Of a DNA stretch of 7,848 nucleotides, positions 7,613 to 7,848 are shown piece by piece. The translations under genes were made by a program, and so were the position numbers. The stretch's first letter is position 1. Each line of letters starts with the position of its first letter. This stretch comes from Pedobacter sp. (lineage in GTDB: Bacteria > Bacteroidota > Bacteroidia > Sphingobacteriales > Sphingobacteriaceae), in assembly GCA_030149995.1 (NCBI GenBank), contig JASLGV010000524.1:1-7848 (forward strand), in the 5' to 3' direction. A model generated the notes under the pieces. That model was not told the DNA's origin and ran no database searches. It saw nothing but the letters and a program-made list of their open reading frames with translations.

Positions 7613-7644
7613 TTTGTTTTTTGATAAAAAAAACACTTTCTTTG
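7613..7644 (+). promoter_or_regulatory. Candidate promoter of the ECF sigma factor gene
   Basis: TTTG (7613-7616) as -33 box and TTTCTTTG (7637-7644; 7 of 8 matches to TAnnTTTG) as -7 box are separated by 20 bp, within the usual Bacteroidota spacing. Transcription would start near 7650, leaving a leader of about 115 bases before the ATG at 7767. Confidence 0.45.
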
Positions 7645-7766
7645 ACCTTTAACGTTCTCAAAACCAACAAACATACATCACAAAAGCATAGGAGATACGC
7701 TATAGAAATTAAACTTCTACAAATTAATTTTTAGCAAACAGTAAGAGATTTAGTGTCGGTACACCT

Positions 7767-7848
7767 ATGAATTTAGAATTGCATAACGACCAGGAACTGG
7801 TAAAATTGTATGTAGCCGGGAACGAGCTTGGATTGCAGGAACTTTTAA
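7767..7848 (+). CDS. ECF-type RNA polymerase sigma factor (5' end only)
   Basis: Only the first 27 codons are present; the frame is open to the right edge. The N-terminus MNLELHNDQELVKLYVAGNE, followed by LGLQELL, matches my recollection of a conserved Bacteroidota ECF (sigma-70 region 2) protein. In such proteins 'D.ELV.LY..GNE.GL..L' forms the first helices of region 2.1, and the product directs RNA polymerase to a specific promoter set. The start is supported by this immediate homology; no Shine-Dalgarno sequence is near. The gene is transcribed away from uvrA across a 260-bp gap. The identity rests on a short stretch and should be confirmed with the remaining sequence. Confidence 0.75.
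   Translation, partial: MNLELHNDQELVKLYVAGNELGLQELL

Overview
The window looks like ordinary chromosomal DNA from a member of the Bacteroidota, most likely Sphingobacteriaceae (Pedobacter-like). The reasons are the protein sequences (a Bacteroidota-type UvrA, a Kef-type antiporter and the N-terminus of a Bacteroidota ECF sigma factor), promoter candidates of the TTTG / TAnnTTTG type, and the lack of clear Shine-Dalgarno sequences before the start codons. The family-level assignment rests on recognition, not on a search.

Layout: a short, possibly secreted hypothetical ORF (20-367, +) lies at the left edge. It is followed by a large CPA2/Kef-type cation:proton antiporter with two C-terminal RCK_C (TrkA-C) domains (425-2638, +), which is closed by a strong hairpin terminator at 2645-2675. 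A DUF2157-type multi-pass membrane protein follows (2715-3761, +). A convergent intergenic stretch of 272 bp (3762-4033) holds two recognisable dispersed-repeat-like sequences and a minus-strand Rho-independent terminator. On the minus strand, uvrA (7506 to 4693) is followed after 8 bp by a LysE/RhtB-type exporter gene (4684 to 4034), and the two form a probable two-gene operon. A 260-bp divergent intergenic region (7507-7766) carries a candidate promoter for each direction. The window ends inside the first 27 codons of an ECF sigma factor gene (7767-7848+, +).

Functionally the genes do not form one pathway. They cover ion homeostasis (antiporter), a membrane protein of unknown role (DUF2157), nucleotide excision repair (uvrA), small-molecule export (LysE family) and transcription control (ECF sigma). 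I found no convincing undescribed system, CRISPR array, tRNA, rRNA or insertion sequence. The least ordinary parts are the repeat-filled intergenic region 3762-3960, the dual RCK_C tail without a Rossmann RCK_N domain in the antiporter, and the missing half of the first zinc-binding cysteine set in UvrA.
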